Source: Planotetraspora mira
GTDB taxonomy: Bacteria; Actinomycetota; Actinomycetes; Streptosporangiales; Streptosporangiaceae
Length of the DNA stretch: 64,000 nucleotides
Direction of reading: 5' to 3'
Assembly: GCF_016863275.1 (NCBI RefSeq)
Contig: NZ_BOOO01000004.1
Span: 186,001 to 250,000, forward strand
Both the position numbers and the translations under genes were made by a program. A model generated the notes under the pieces. The model searched no databases. It saw only the letters and a list, made by a program, of their open reading frames with translations, and was not told where the DNA came from. Numbering within the stretch: the stretch's first letter is position 1; every line of letters begins with the position of its first letter. Of the stretch, positions 8,079-16,632 are shown one piece after another.

Positions 8079-9890
8079 TTATCGATTCGGCGAGGCGAGG
8101 AACGGGCCGATCCAGTCGGGAGTGACCTCCGCGGCGAACTCCACGCCCTGAGCCTCTCCGGTGTCGACCGCGGGATAGCCGCCGGTCCCCGCGCCGACCC
8201 CGGCGACCACGGTCAGCACTCCCGACATCCGCTGGAACACCGTCTGCCGCAGGGTCCACCCCACGATCGCGCGACGCTCGACGACGGCCTGTCCCCGGCG
8301 CAGCGACCCGTTGCGCACCGACAGTCTCGTGCCGTCGTAGGCGTGCCCCAGGGAGCGGTAGCGGTCCAGCCCGAGCGGTATTCCGAGCAGCGCCAGGACC
8401 AGGGCGGCCGACGCGGCCACCTCCCATCCCAGCAGGAACATCGCCGCGGCGACGACCAGCCAGGGCGTGACGGCCCGGAACAACCTGCGGCGCCGTGCCT
8501 GGGACGGGTGCGGCCGCAACGGCGTGGCGAAGGGCCCAATGGCGTCCGAGGCGACGTCGACGGCGTACGTCCGGGGAGTCACCGGCAGCAGTTGGCCTCT
8601 GGTCTCCGAGTCCCCGAGGCCGGTGACCACCGCCCACAGCCGCACGACCTTGAACCGGCGTTCGATCAGTCCGTCGACCAGTTCGTATCCGCGGATCCGG
8701 CGGCGCTCCAGCGAAACCGCCCGGCGGGTGACCAGGCCGCGCTCCGCCACGAGGTACCCGTCCCGGGTGCGCAGGGTGAAGTCCCAGTTGAAGACGGCGT
8801 ACATGATGCCCCCGACCACGGGCATGGCCAGGATCAGCAGCACCACGCCGGCGACCAGCAGGGCGGGATGTCCCTCCACCCAGGTGAACACCGCCCTCGC
8901 CTTGCGCGCGTCGACGCGCAACTCGCCGCCCACCTGGAAGACCAGGCCGACCGCTCCGGCGATCAGCGCGAAGGGCGTCAGCAGGTACGCGCCGGACAGC
9001 GGGCCGTACCTGAGCCAGGAACGCGGCACACGGCCGATGATCCGCTCGTCGTGGTGGCCGGAGGTCCGCCCGGCGGCCGCCCCTCGTGCGGAGATCGCAC
9101 CGTCCCGGGGAGTGCCGTCCTTCGAGGCGCCGTCCAGCGCGATTCCGTCCCGTGCGACGCCGTCCTGTGCGGGGGCGTCCACCGCTGTGCCCTCCGCTGC
9201 CGCCGAGCCCTCCGGCCGGGGGCGGGGCGTCACCGAACGGCGGGCCAGCAGCACCGCCCGGAGGCTCTCGGCCTCCTCCACCGTGAGCGCGTCGAGCTCG
9301 CCCTCCTGCTCGCCGCCGCCTGCGCCCGTGTCGAGTTTGAGGACGGCGAGGCGGAGCAGGCGATGCAGGGGCGGAGTGGTGATGTCGATGCCGCGGACCC
9401 GTTCCAGGGGGATCGTCCGTACCGACCGGCTGATGAGCGCGCGGGTGAGCTCCAGCCGGTCGCCGGACACGCGGTAGGTGAACGTCGCCCAGCGGACGAC
9501 CGCGTAGACCACCGATCCCCCCACGCCGAGAGCCGCCCAGCCGAACGACGCGGGCGAGAATCCGCCCGCCACCAGGACACCGGCGAGTGGCAGGAGCAGC
9601 GTGGGCAACATCCGGATCGGGTCGATCAGCAGGACGCGAGGGCTCAGCCGCCGGGCCGCCCCCGCCTCGCCGTACGGCGTCGCCCCGGGACGGACGGGAA
9701 GGCCGCCGGGGCCTGACGGCCAGGCCCCGGGCTGACCGGGCCCCGGCTGCGCGGTTCCCGACTGTCCAGGTCCCTGCTGTGCGGGACCCGGGCGCCAGGA
9801 ATCAGACTGCGCGGGACCCAACTGCCGGGGATCAGACTGCGCGGGGTCCGGCTGCCGGGGATCGGGCTGCGCGGAACCGGGCTCTGTCAT
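8079..9890 (-). CDS. Multi-domain bPH2 membrane protein (YdbT-like)
   Basis: A 603-aa membrane protein with three bacterial PH (bPH2/DUF304) domains each following hydrophobic hairpins, the architecture of Bacillus YdbT. PH-like stretches appear as TYRVSGDRLELTRALISRSV, DGYLVAERGLVTRRAVSLER and TRLSVRNGSLRRG. The first ~60 residues are a Q/P/G-rich low-complexity repeat (AQPDPRQ, AQSDPRQ and similar). A second repeat of x-D-G units (about 250-290) lies between domains 1 and 2; both are presumably disordered. The start ATG 9890 overlaps the stop of the upstream gene by ATGA, so the pair is translationally coupled. Role unknown; YdbS/YdbT of Bacillus are linked to resistance to certain antimicrobials. 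Confidence 0.82.
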   Translation of the reverse strand: MTEPGSAQPDPRQPDPAQSDPRQLGPAQSDSWRPGPAQQGPGQSGTAQPGPGQPGAWPSGPGGLPVRPGATPYGEAGAARRLSPRVLLIDPIRMLPTLLLPLAGVLVAGGFSPASFGWAALGVGGSVVYAVVRWATFTYRVSGDRLELTRALISRSVRTIPLERVRGIDITTPPLHRLLRLAVLKLDTGAGGGEQEGELDALTVEEAESLRAVLLARRSVTPRPRPEGSAAAEGTAVDAPAQDGVARDGIALDGASKDGTPRDGAISARGAAAGRTSGHHDERIIGRVPRSWLRYGPLSGAYLLTPFALIAGAVGLVFQVGGELRVDARKARAVFTWVEGHPALLVAGVVLLILAMPVVGGIMYAVFNWDFTLRTRDGYLVAERGLVTRRAVSLERRRIRGYELVDGLIERRFKVVRLWAVVTGLGDSETRGQLLPVTPRTYAVDVASDAIGPFATPLRPHPSQARRRRLFRAVTPWLVVAAAMFLLGWEVAASAALVLALLGIPLGLDRYRSLGHAYDGTRLSVRNGSLRRGQAVVERRAIVGWTLRQTVFQRMSGVLTVVAGVGAGTGGYPAVDTGEAQGVEFAAEVTPDWIGPFLASPNR

Positions 9891-10402
9891 GTCGCGTCGT
9901 CCCTGAGTTCCTGAGCCCGGCGGGCCAACTCCTCGGCGAAACCGGCGGCCACGTCGTAGTCGAGTCCCTTGATCGTCGACGACCCGGCGTGAGACGCCGT
10001 GCGGATCTCCACGGTGGCCAGGCGGAGCGCGCGCTCGAACCAGCCCTGCGCCTTGTCCACCGTCTGGATCCGGCTGACGGGGACGAACACCCATTCCCTG
10101 CTCAGCCAGCCGGACCTGGCGTACACGACGTCGCCCGACAACTCCCACCGATGTACGGCGTAGCGCCACAGCGGTTCGATGATCACCAATGGTGCCATCA
10201 CGACGCCGACGACGAGCGGCAGCAGCCACGCGTGGTCGGACAGCCAGCCGGGCAGGACCGCCCAGTCGCTCCGGCCGATCCAGAACGCGAGAAGCAGGGC
10301 GCCGCCGAAGAAGATGGCGAACCCGATCAGCGACTCGATCAGCCACAGGGCGATCGCGCGCCGTGACACCCGATGAGCCGGATCCCGTAATGGACCTTTC
10401 AC
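9887..10402 (-). CDS. bPH2 domain membrane protein (YdbS-like)
   Basis: A 171-aa protein with two hydrophobic segments (about 16-42 and 57-78) followed by one bPH2 domain containing YARSGWLSREWVFVPVSRIQ and a run of small-residue beta strands. This is the YdbS half of the YdbS/YdbT pair found together in many Gram-positive genomes. The start is GTG at 10402 and the stop overlaps the ATG of the larger partner. Its upstream region is shared with the divergent ABC exporter operon and contains the heptamer repeats at 10432-10480. Confidence 0.82.
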   Translation of the reverse strand: MKGPLRDPAHRVSRRAIALWLIESLIGFAIFFGGALLLAFWIGRSDWAVLPGWLSDHAWLLPLVVGVVMAPLVIIEPLWRYAVHRWELSGDVVYARSGWLSREWVFVPVSRIQTVDKAQGWFERALRLATVEIRTASHAGSSTIKGLDYDVAAGFAEELARRAQELRDDAT

Positions 10403-10431
10403 AACCCCACCCTAAGAGATCGGACCCCGCC

Positions 10432-10480
10432 GTCAGCGATATGTCAGCGGCTGATTGCGACGCTCAGTGAACTGTCAGTG
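10432..10480 (+). promoter_or_regulatory. SARP-like direct heptamer repeats upstream of the ABC exporter
   Basis: Four heptamers of the form (G/C)TCAG(C/T)G start at 10432, 10443, 10463 and 10474. The spacings are 11, 20 and 11 bases, so all lie on about the same face of the helix. Direct heptamers at 11- or 22-bp spacing are the recognised footprint of SARP winged-helix activators such as AfsR and DnrI (family knowledge). They end about 45 bases before the exporter start codon. A SARP-type regulator gene follows the exporter, making it the likely binder. Confidence 0.5.
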
Positions 10481-10525
10481 GCATGCCGCAAAGTGATGGT
10501 GTCCACGACGAGGGAGAAGAAATCC

Positions 10526-11488
10526 ATGAGATACGCGATCCAGGCACAGGGCCTGGCCAAGCACTACGGCGAGACCCGGGCGCTCGACGGAGTCGATCTC
10601 GAGGTGCCCCAGGGACGGCTGCTCGGAGTGCTGGGGCCCAACGGCGCGGGGAAGACCACCGCCGTCCGCATTCTCGCCACCCTGCTGCGGCCGGACGGGG
10701 GCCGGGCGCAGGTGGGCGGGTTCGACGTCGTGAAGCAGGCGCATCAGGTGCGGTCACTGATCGGCCTGACAGGTCAGTACGCCGCGGTCGACGAGACGCT
10801 GACCGGCGTGGAGAACCTCGTGATGATCGGCCGGCTGCTCGACATGACGCGGGCCGACGCCCGGCGGCGCGCCGCCGAACTGCTCGAGCGCTTCGACCTG
10901 ACCGACGCCGGAGGCCGCGCGACGAAGACCTACTCGGGCGGCATGCGCCGGCGCCTCGACCTGGCGGCCAGCCTGATCGGCCGCCCGCAGGTGCTGTTCC
11001 TCGACGAGCCGACGACGGGGCTCGACCCGCGCAGCCGCACCGAGTTGTGGGGCGTCGTGCGCGGGCTCCAGAGCGACGGCGTGACCGTGCTGCTGACGAC
11101 GCAGTATCTCGAGGAGGCCGACCAACTGGCCGACGACATCGTCGTGTTCGACCACGGGAAGGTCATCGCCGCAGGCACGTCCGACGAGCTCAAGGCGACG
11201 ACCGGCGGCCAGGTGCTGGAGGTCCGCCCGGCGGAGACCGCCCATCTCGACCTGGTGGCGCGCGTGGTGGGCGACATCCTCGACCTCGCGCCCACCGTGT
11301 CCGGCGGCATGGTCAGGGCCGGTGTGCGCGACCCCGCCGTCGTCCCCGCGATCGTCCGGCGCCTCGACGACCTCGGCGTGATCGCGGCCGAGCTGTCCCT
11401 GCGCAAGTCGAGTCTCGACGAGGTCTTCCTCGCTCTCACCGGCCACGCGGCCGAGGAGAAGGCGCAACCCGCGGAGGTCGCGGCATGA
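10526..11488 (+). CDS. DrrA-family ABC transporter ATP-binding protein
   Basis: The 320-aa nucleotide-binding subunit of an antibiotic or lipid exporter of the daunorubicin-resistance type. It has Walker A GPNGAGKTT, the ABC signature YSGGMRRRLDLA, Walker B VLFLDEPTTGLDP, the switch histidine replaced by Gln in LLTTQYLEEA (normal for this subfamily) and the conserved C-terminal DrrA extension ending LDEVFLALTG. ATG 10526 is preceded by agggagaag at 10511-10519. The stop overlaps the ATG of a 43-codon ORF, and the permease follows. Real substrate unknown. Confidence 0.93.
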   Translation: MRYAIQAQGLAKHYGETRALDGVDLEVPQGRLLGVLGPNGAGKTTAVRILATLLRPDGGRAQVGGFDVVKQAHQVRSLIGLTGQYAAVDETLTGVENLVMIGRLLDMTRADARRRAAELLERFDLTDAGGRATKTYSGGMRRRLDLAASLIGRPQVLFLDEPTTGLDPRSRTELWGVVRGLQSDGVTVLLTTQYLEEADQLADDIVVFDHGKVIAAGTSDELKATTGGQVLEVRPAETAHLDLVARVVGDILDLAPTVSGGMVRAGVRDPAVVPAIVRRLDDLGVIAAELSLRKSSLDEVFLALTGHAAEEKAQPAEVAA

Positions 11489-11616
11489 CCCGCACGACCA
11501 CGACCCGAAGGGTCCCCGAACGGCCGGCACCGGCACGACCGGCCACGACACCGACGGCCCTGGACCCGGCCGCTCGTCCGAGCCCCCGCGACAGCCACCA
11601 CGAGGAGACATCATGA
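11485..11616 (+). CDS. Small 43-aa ORF coupling the ABC subunits
   Basis: An open frame starts at the ATG overlapping the stop of the ATPase gene (ATGA) and its own TGA overlaps the permease ATG (ATGA again), so it bridges the 124-base gap exactly. The predicted peptide is Thr/Pro/Arg-rich, starts MTRTTTTRRVPERPAP and resembles nothing known. It is in a different frame from the permease, so it is not a longer permease start. It may be only a device to carry ribosomes across the gap. Confidence 0.35.
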   Translation: MTRTTTTRRVPERPAPARPATTPTALDPAARPSPRDSHHEETS

Positions 11617-12425
11617 CCGCGATCGCCCAGACCGCGACGGGCGCCGTCGCCGCTCCGAGGATCAGCCCCTCGGCCACGCTCCGCCACACCATGACGCTGT
11701 CGTGGAGAAGCCTGGTCCAGATCAAGCACAATCCGATGGAGCTGCTCGACCTGAGCGTCCAGCCCGTCATGTTCCTGCTGCTGTTCACCTATGTCTTCGG
11801 CGGGGCGATCGCGGGGTCGACCGGCGACTACCTGCAGTTCGCGCTGCCCGGCCTGGTCGCGCAGAACATGCTGTTCGCGAGCATGACCACGGCGGTCGGG
11901 CTGAACACCGACATCACGAAGGGCGTCTTCGACCGGTTGCGAAGCCTGCCGATCGCCCGTTCGGCGCCGCTGGCGGGACGGATCGTGGCCGACACCCTCA
12001 AGCAGGTGTGGGCGTTCGCCCTCTTCCTGGGGCTGGGCCTGGTCCTCGGGTTCCGCGTCCACACGGGCCTGCTCGGCGTCGCCGGTGCGCTCGCGGTGCT
12101 GCTGGCCTTCGCGCTGGCCATGTCCTGGGTGGCGGTCCTGGTCGGCCTCAGGGCGTCCGACCAGGAGAAGGTCCAGATCCTGATGTTCTCCCTGATGATG
12201 CCGATCACCTTCACCAGCAACGCCTTCGTGCGGACCGACACGATGCCCTCCTGGCTACAGAAGTGGGTCGAGGTCAACCCGGTCAGCCACCTGTCGGACG
12301 CGGTCCGGGGGCTGCTCAGCGGTGGTCCCGTCGCCTCGCACGCCGGAATCTCGCTGCTCTGGGCGGTCGGCATCGCGGTGGTGTTCGCGCCGCTGTCGAT
12401 CCGGGCCTTCCGCAACCGCGTCTGA
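11613..12425 (+). CDS. ABC-2 type transporter permease (DrrB-like)
   Basis: The 270-aa membrane subunit partnering the upstream ATPase. It has six hydrophobic segments in the ABC-2 pattern. A cytoplasmic N-terminus leads to PVMFLLLFTYVFGGAI, the coupling motif DITKGVFDRLRSLPIARSAP lies in the loop between helices 2 and 3, and FVRTDTMPSWLQKWVEVNPV precedes the last helix as in DrrB proteins. ATG 11613 has gaggag at 11601-11606 and overlaps the stop of the small upstream ORF. Together the two subunits should form an exporter; substrate unknown. Confidence 0.92.
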   Translation: MTAIAQTATGAVAAPRISPSATLRHTMTLSWRSLVQIKHNPMELLDLSVQPVMFLLLFTYVFGGAIAGSTGDYLQFALPGLVAQNMLFASMTTAVGLNTDITKGVFDRLRSLPIARSAPLAGRIVADTLKQVWAFALFLGLGLVLGFRVHTGLLGVAGALAVLLAFALAMSWVAVLVGLRASDQEKVQILMFSLMMPITFTSNAFVRTDTMPSWLQKWVEVNPVSHLSDAVRGLLSGGPVASHAGISLLWAVGIAVVFAPLSIRAFRNRV

Positions 12426-12442
12426 TGACGGCGGCGCCGGTG

Positions 12443-15400
12443 CTAGCCCGCGAAGGCCACGGCCTGTTCCCTGGTCATCGCCCGGCCGCGCTCGTAATGC
12501 CGGGAGAACTCCTCCCGGCCGAGCGCGGCCGTGGCCGCCTCCGTGGCCCGGAGATGGTCGTAGCCGACGACGTCCACGATTCCGCGTACGGCGGTCGCCC
12601 CGCCGAGGAGCACCGCCGCCCGCTCGTGATCACCTTCGAGAGCGGCGAGACCGGCGTACGCCACGATCACATGGGCCACCACCGGCCCGTCCTGCGACTC
12701 CACCGCGAGGGCCAGCGCCTCGCCATGGAGGCGGCGGGCCCTTCCGAGGTCGCCCTCCTGCGCGGCCAGCATGCCGAGCGACGAGCTCAGCGTGGCGTGC
12801 AACTGCCGGGCCGACGACAACTCGGGCCCGCCCAGCAACCGCAGCGCCTCGTGGTAACACTCGCGGGCGGCGTCGAAGTCGCCCCTCTCCCGCGCGAAGT
12901 CGCCGCGGACGTGCTCGACACCGGCCTTCCCCATGGGGTCGGCGTTGTCGACGCAGATGCGCATGGCCTCCTCCAGCACCGAGTCGGCGCCCGCCCGGTC
13001 ACCGGCGATGTTGAGGACGATCGCCAGACGGGTCCGCATGTACGGCGTGTCCTCCACGGCGCCGACCTCGTCGACGAGTGCGATGGCCTCCCGCAGGATC
13101 TCGATGGCCTCGCCGGTGCCGCGCATCGTGCCCGCCTCCGCCAGCGACGCGAGGGCGTTGCCCGTCCCCCATCTGTCGCCGACCTCCCTGAACCGGTCGA
13201 GCGAGGCCCGCAGGTGGCTCTCCCCCTCGGCGACACGGCCCGTGTTGAAATACACGTTCCCGCGGAACATGTACGCGGCGGCGGCCACCCACGGGTCCGG
13301 ATGACCGAACAGGTCCTCCAGATGAGCGTTGGCCTCGAAGTCCGAGCCGAGCAGAAGCGCCAGGATCGGCGCGGCCATCGCCACCACCGGATGCGGCGGG
13401 CCCGAGACCTGGTTGTCCCGCATGAGCTGAATGGCCGTCTGCAGACTCTCCCGCGCCCTGTCCCACTGCAGGTCCGCGGCGGCCCAGGTGAGGCCGAGCA
13501 CCGCGTGGGCGAGCGCGACCTTCACCGGGTCGCCCCCGGGGCCGCCGCCCTCCGCCAAGCGGATGGCCTCCTCTGCGCGCTGCGCGCCCTCCCGCCGGTG
13601 CCCCACCAGCCACCAGTACCAGCCGAGGTGGCCGACGAGCGTCAGCGCGATGTCGGTCTCGCCCTGGTCCGTGGCCCAGAGCAGGGCCGACGACAGGTTG
13701 TCGTGTTCGGCCCACAGCCGGGGGAGCCACTCGACCTGCTCGGCCCGGCGCAGGTGCGGATCGGCGGTCTCGGCCATCTGGGCGAAGAAGCGGGCGTGGG
13801 CCAGCCGGATCTCGCGTTCGTCGCCCATCTCCGCCAGCCGGTCGCCCGCGTAGGCGCGGACCGTCTCCAGCATGCTGTAGCGCCCGCCGTCGAACACCAC
13901 CAGTGACTTGTCGACAAGACGGCCGAGCACGTCGAGGTCGCCGCGGCACACCTCTTCTGTGCTCTCCAGCGTCCCGCCGCCCGCGAAGACGGACAGCCGC
14001 GCCGCGAGCGTGCGCTCCTCCTCGTCGAGCAGGTCCCAGCTCCACTCGACGACCGCGCGCAGGGTCTGGTGGCGCGGCATGGCCGTACGGCTGCCGCTGG
14101 TCAGCAGGCGGAAACGGTCGCCGAGCCGGTCGGCTATCTGCTCCGCGGACAACGTCCGCAGCCGGGCTGCCGCCAGTTCGATGGCCAGGGGCATGCCGTC
14201 GAGCCCGCTGCAGATGCGCTCGACCGCGAGCCTGTCATCCCGTGCCCGGTAACCGGGCCGCGCCGCCGCCGCACGGTCGGCGAACAGCCGTACGGCGTGG
14301 TCGAGGCCGAGCGGCTGGACCGGCCAGAGCACCTCCCCGGTGATGCCGAGCGGCTCGCGGCTCGTGACCAGGATCCGGACGCCGGGGCAGTCGGCGAGCA
14401 GCCGGTCGGCCAGCGTGGCCGCGGCGCCCACGAGGTGCTCGCAGTTGTCCAGCACGATCAGCTGCGCGCGTCCCGACAGCGCCGTGACCAGGCGGCCGGT
14501 CGCGTCGGCGTCGGCGGACGGGCCTGCCGCCGGTCGGACGGACACGAGCCCCATGTCCCGGAGGCCGAGCGCCGCCAGCACGGCGTGCGGGACCTGGGCC
14601 GGGTCGAGCACGGACGCCAGTTCCACGAGCCACGCGCCGTCCGGGACGGAGGACGCGAACGCCTCGGCCGACTCGACGGCCAGCCTGGTCTTCCCCGCGC
14701 CGCCGGGGCCGAGGAGGGTGACGAGACGGTTGCGGGCCAGCGACTCCCCCACCTGCTCGACGTCGCCCTCCCTCCCGACGAAGCTGGTCAAGCGGGCGCG
14801 CAGGTTCCCCTTCCGCACCGGCGGCGACCGTACGACGAGCGGCTGAGCCGGCGTCCGCGCGGGCGGCTGGGCCGACGGCCGGGCAGGCACGGGGCGCGCA
14901 CCGTCACCGCGCAGGACGGAGTCACCATGCAGGACGGAGTCGCCGCTTGGGACGGAGTCGCCGCTTGGGACGGAGTCGCCGCGCAGGATGGACAGGTGCA
15001 GCTCCGCCAGCGCGGGCGAGGGGTCGGCGCCGAGCCGGTCCGCGAAAGTGGCGCGCGCGTCCTCATAGGCGGCGAGCGCCTCCACCTGCCGGCCGGAACC
15101 GTAGAGGGCGCGCATCAGCAGCCCGCGCAGCCGCTCCCGCAACGGGTGGACGGCGACGAGCCGCGACAGTTCGGATACGACGTCCGGGCGTGGTCCCAGC
15201 CTGAGCTCCGCGTCGATCCTGTCCTCGGTCGCGGCGATCCTGATCTCCTCGAGCCGGGCCACCTCGACCGCACCCGCGGGCAGGTCGGTGAGCGGGGCGC
15301 CGCGCCACAGACCGAGAGCCTCCGTGAGCGCCCGTACGGCCAGGCCGGGATCGCCCGTCTCCAGGGCGCGGCCTCCCTCGCGGGCCAGCCGGGTGAAGCG

Positions 15401-15718
15401 GTGGAGGTCGACCTGATCGGGCGCGACCAGGAGGCGATAGCCGGACGGATCGGCCACCACGAGTGCGCGGTCGATCGTCGCCCGGAGCCGGGAGACCAGC
15501 GCCTGGAGCGCGTTGCCCACACCGTTCGGCGGATGGTCGTCCCACACGCCGGCGACCAGGGCGTCGGTGGGGACGGTGCGACCGGTGTCGAGGAGCAGGA
15601 GCGTCAGCAGCGCGCGCAGCCGCTGGCCGCCTATCTCGATCAGGCGGCCGTCGTCGCGCACCTCGAGAGGTCCGAGGACGGCGAAGCTCACACCGGTTTC
15701 CACCGTCACCCCCTGCAT
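12443..15718 (-). CDS. SARP/AfsR-type transcriptional regulator with BTAD, NB-ARC and TPR domains
   Basis: A 1091-aa regulator. Residues about 10-100 are a winged-helix DNA-binding domain (LEVRDDGRLIEIGGQRLRAL) and about 105-240 the bacterial transcriptional activation domain. Residues 241-269 are a hydrophilic G-D-S-V repeat, about 295-600 an NB-ARC ATPase with P-loop LLGPGGAGKTRLAVE, and about 700-1091 an array of TPR-like helices. This is the AfsR-like large SARP layout. ATG 15718 is chosen since the family core begins a few residues later, but nearby GTG codons are equally possible because the ribosome site is poor. It converges with the exporter 18 bases away, whose promoter carries SARP-like heptamers. 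Confidence 0.87.
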   Translation of the reverse strand: MQGVTVETGVSFAVLGPLEVRDDGRLIEIGGQRLRALLTLLLLDTGRTVPTDALVAGVWDDHPPNGVGNALQALVSRLRATIDRALVVADPSGYRLLVAPDQVDLHRFTRLAREGGRALETGDPGLAVRALTEALGLWRGAPLTDLPAGAVEVARLEEIRIAATEDRIDAELRLGPRPDVVSELSRLVAVHPLRERLRGLLMRALYGSGRQVEALAAYEDARATFADRLGADPSPALAELHLSILRGDSVPSGDSVPSGDSVLHGDSVLRGDGARPVPARPSAQPPARTPAQPLVVRSPPVRKGNLRARLTSFVGREGDVEQVGESLARNRLVTLLGPGGAGKTRLAVESAEAFASSVPDGAWLVELASVLDPAQVPHAVLAALGLRDMGLVSVRPAAGPSADADATGRLVTALSGRAQLIVLDNCEHLVGAAATLADRLLADCPGVRILVTSREPLGITGEVLWPVQPLGLDHAVRLFADRAAAARPGYRARDDRLAVERICSGLDGMPLAIELAAARLRTLSAEQIADRLGDRFRLLTSGSRTAMPRHQTLRAVVEWSWDLLDEEERTLAARLSVFAGGGTLESTEEVCRGDLDVLGRLVDKSLVVFDGGRYSMLETVRAYAGDRLAEMGDEREIRLAHARFFAQMAETADPHLRRAEQVEWLPRLWAEHDNLSSALLWATDQGETDIALTLVGHLGWYWWLVGHRREGAQRAEEAIRLAEGGGPGGDPVKVALAHAVLGLTWAAADLQWDRARESLQTAIQLMRDNQVSGPPHPVVAMAAPILALLLGSDFEANAHLEDLFGHPDPWVAAAAYMFRGNVYFNTGRVAEGESHLRASLDRFREVGDRWGTGNALASLAEAGTMRGTGEAIEILREAIALVDEVGAVEDTPYMRTRLAIVLNIAGDRAGADSVLEEAMRICVDNADPMGKAGVEHVRGDFARERGDFDAARECYHEALRLLGGPELSSARQLHATLSSSLGMLAAQEGDLGRARRLHGEALALAVESQDGPVVAHVIVAYAGLAALEGDHERAAVLLGGATAVRGIVDVVGYDHLRATEAATAALGREEFSRHYERGRAMTREQAVAFAG
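14911..14997. repeat. 18-bp tandem repeat inside the SARP gene linker
   Basis: The core ggacggagtc recurs at 14914, 14932, 14950 and 14968, with a degenerate ggatgg at 14986, exactly 18 bases apart. On the coding strand this gives six-residue units of the type G-D-S-V-P-S. The repeat is in frame and lies between the BTAD and NB-ARC domains, so copy-number changes would alter only linker length. Confidence 0.8.
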
Positions 15719-15906
15719 GCCTTGATTGTCGCCGAAAACGACCCTTCCCCGCGCGGTCAGTACCCTCATTCGGGACCGGATGGTTGAAGTGGGACGAATC
15801 GAAGGACGGGACACAGCAGGTGAGAGCGGTACGCCCAGCGGGACAGCGGCACGGATCAGCCCGATTCGGTCGGTGCACCATCCCGATCCGCGTAGCATCA
15901 TCGGGC

Positions 15907-16449
15907 ATGGGGTCGCCGACGAAGTCCATGGGCGCACGGTGTGCCGTCATCATCACGGCGGTAACGCTCGCGGCGTCGGGCTGCGGGATCCTGGGCGGCG
16001 GATCGCCCAGGAACCTCGACGTGATCAGTGTGTCGAGCCCGCGCTTCCGTGACGGGGCGCCCCTGCCGCACGGCTATTCCTGCAGCGGCGGGCTGGGCAA
16101 TCCTCCCCTCCGCTGGTCGGGGACGTCGGGTGCCAAGTCCGTCGCCATAGTGGTCGACGACAACAGTGCGAGGAGCAGCGCGGTGAACTGGGTGGTGTTC
16201 AACATCGACCCGAACACCACCGAGCTGGCCGAGAACGGCGTCCCGAGAGGCGCGAGGCAGGGCCAGGCGTCGAACGGCAAAGTCGGCTATACGCCTCCGT
16301 GCCAGACCGAGGGCCGTTACCGTTTCACTGTTTACGCCCTCGACACGAAGCTCGATCTCAAGCAGGGCGCGCCCCTGGCCGAGACGCTGGAGCACATCGC
16401 TGATCACACCATCGCTCGCGGTCGCCTCACGGCGGCCAACATCGAGTGA
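15907..16449 (+). CDS. YbhB/YbcL (PEBP-like) lipoprotein
   Basis: A 180-aa protein of the phosphatidylethanolamine-binding / Raf-kinase-inhibitor-like family. A signal peptide with lipobox LAASGC ends at about residue 26, so the mature protein should be a lipoprotein on the outer face of the membrane. Family marks are SSPRFRDGAPLPHGYSCSGG near the start of the mature part, NPPLRWSG, the ligand-pocket segment VDDNSARSSAVNWVVFNID and the C-terminal YRFTVYALDTKLDL. Cys pairs in the mature region may form a disulfide. The start could also be the Met seven codons later. Function in bacteria is unclear. Confidence 0.85.
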   Translation: MGSPTKSMGARCAVIITAVTLAASGCGILGGGSPRNLDVISVSSPRFRDGAPLPHGYSCSGGLGNPPLRWSGTSGAKSVAIVVDDNSARSSAVNWVVFNIDPNTTELAENGVPRGARQGQASNGKVGYTPPCQTEGRYRFTVYALDTKLDLKQGAPLAETLEHIADHTIARGRLTAANIE

Positions 16450-16632
16450 CATGCTGAACGCCGGAGGTAGTCGTGCTACACCAATCTTCGCCTAGGGTGT
16501 GACAACGGTCATTGTGGTCAAGCAGAATCGGATCCAATTGCTGAGCGCAGGTGGTCAAAGGGGGCAGGTCGCGTCGATGGCCGCGCGATCTCACCGGCGT
16601 CGCTGGCAGGCCATGGCCTTGAAGGTGGTGCT

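Noticed and set aside
16498-16513. Second Crp site before the repeat-rich membrane protein
   Set aside because: TGTGACAACGGTCATT matches the left half but only three of five bases of the right half.
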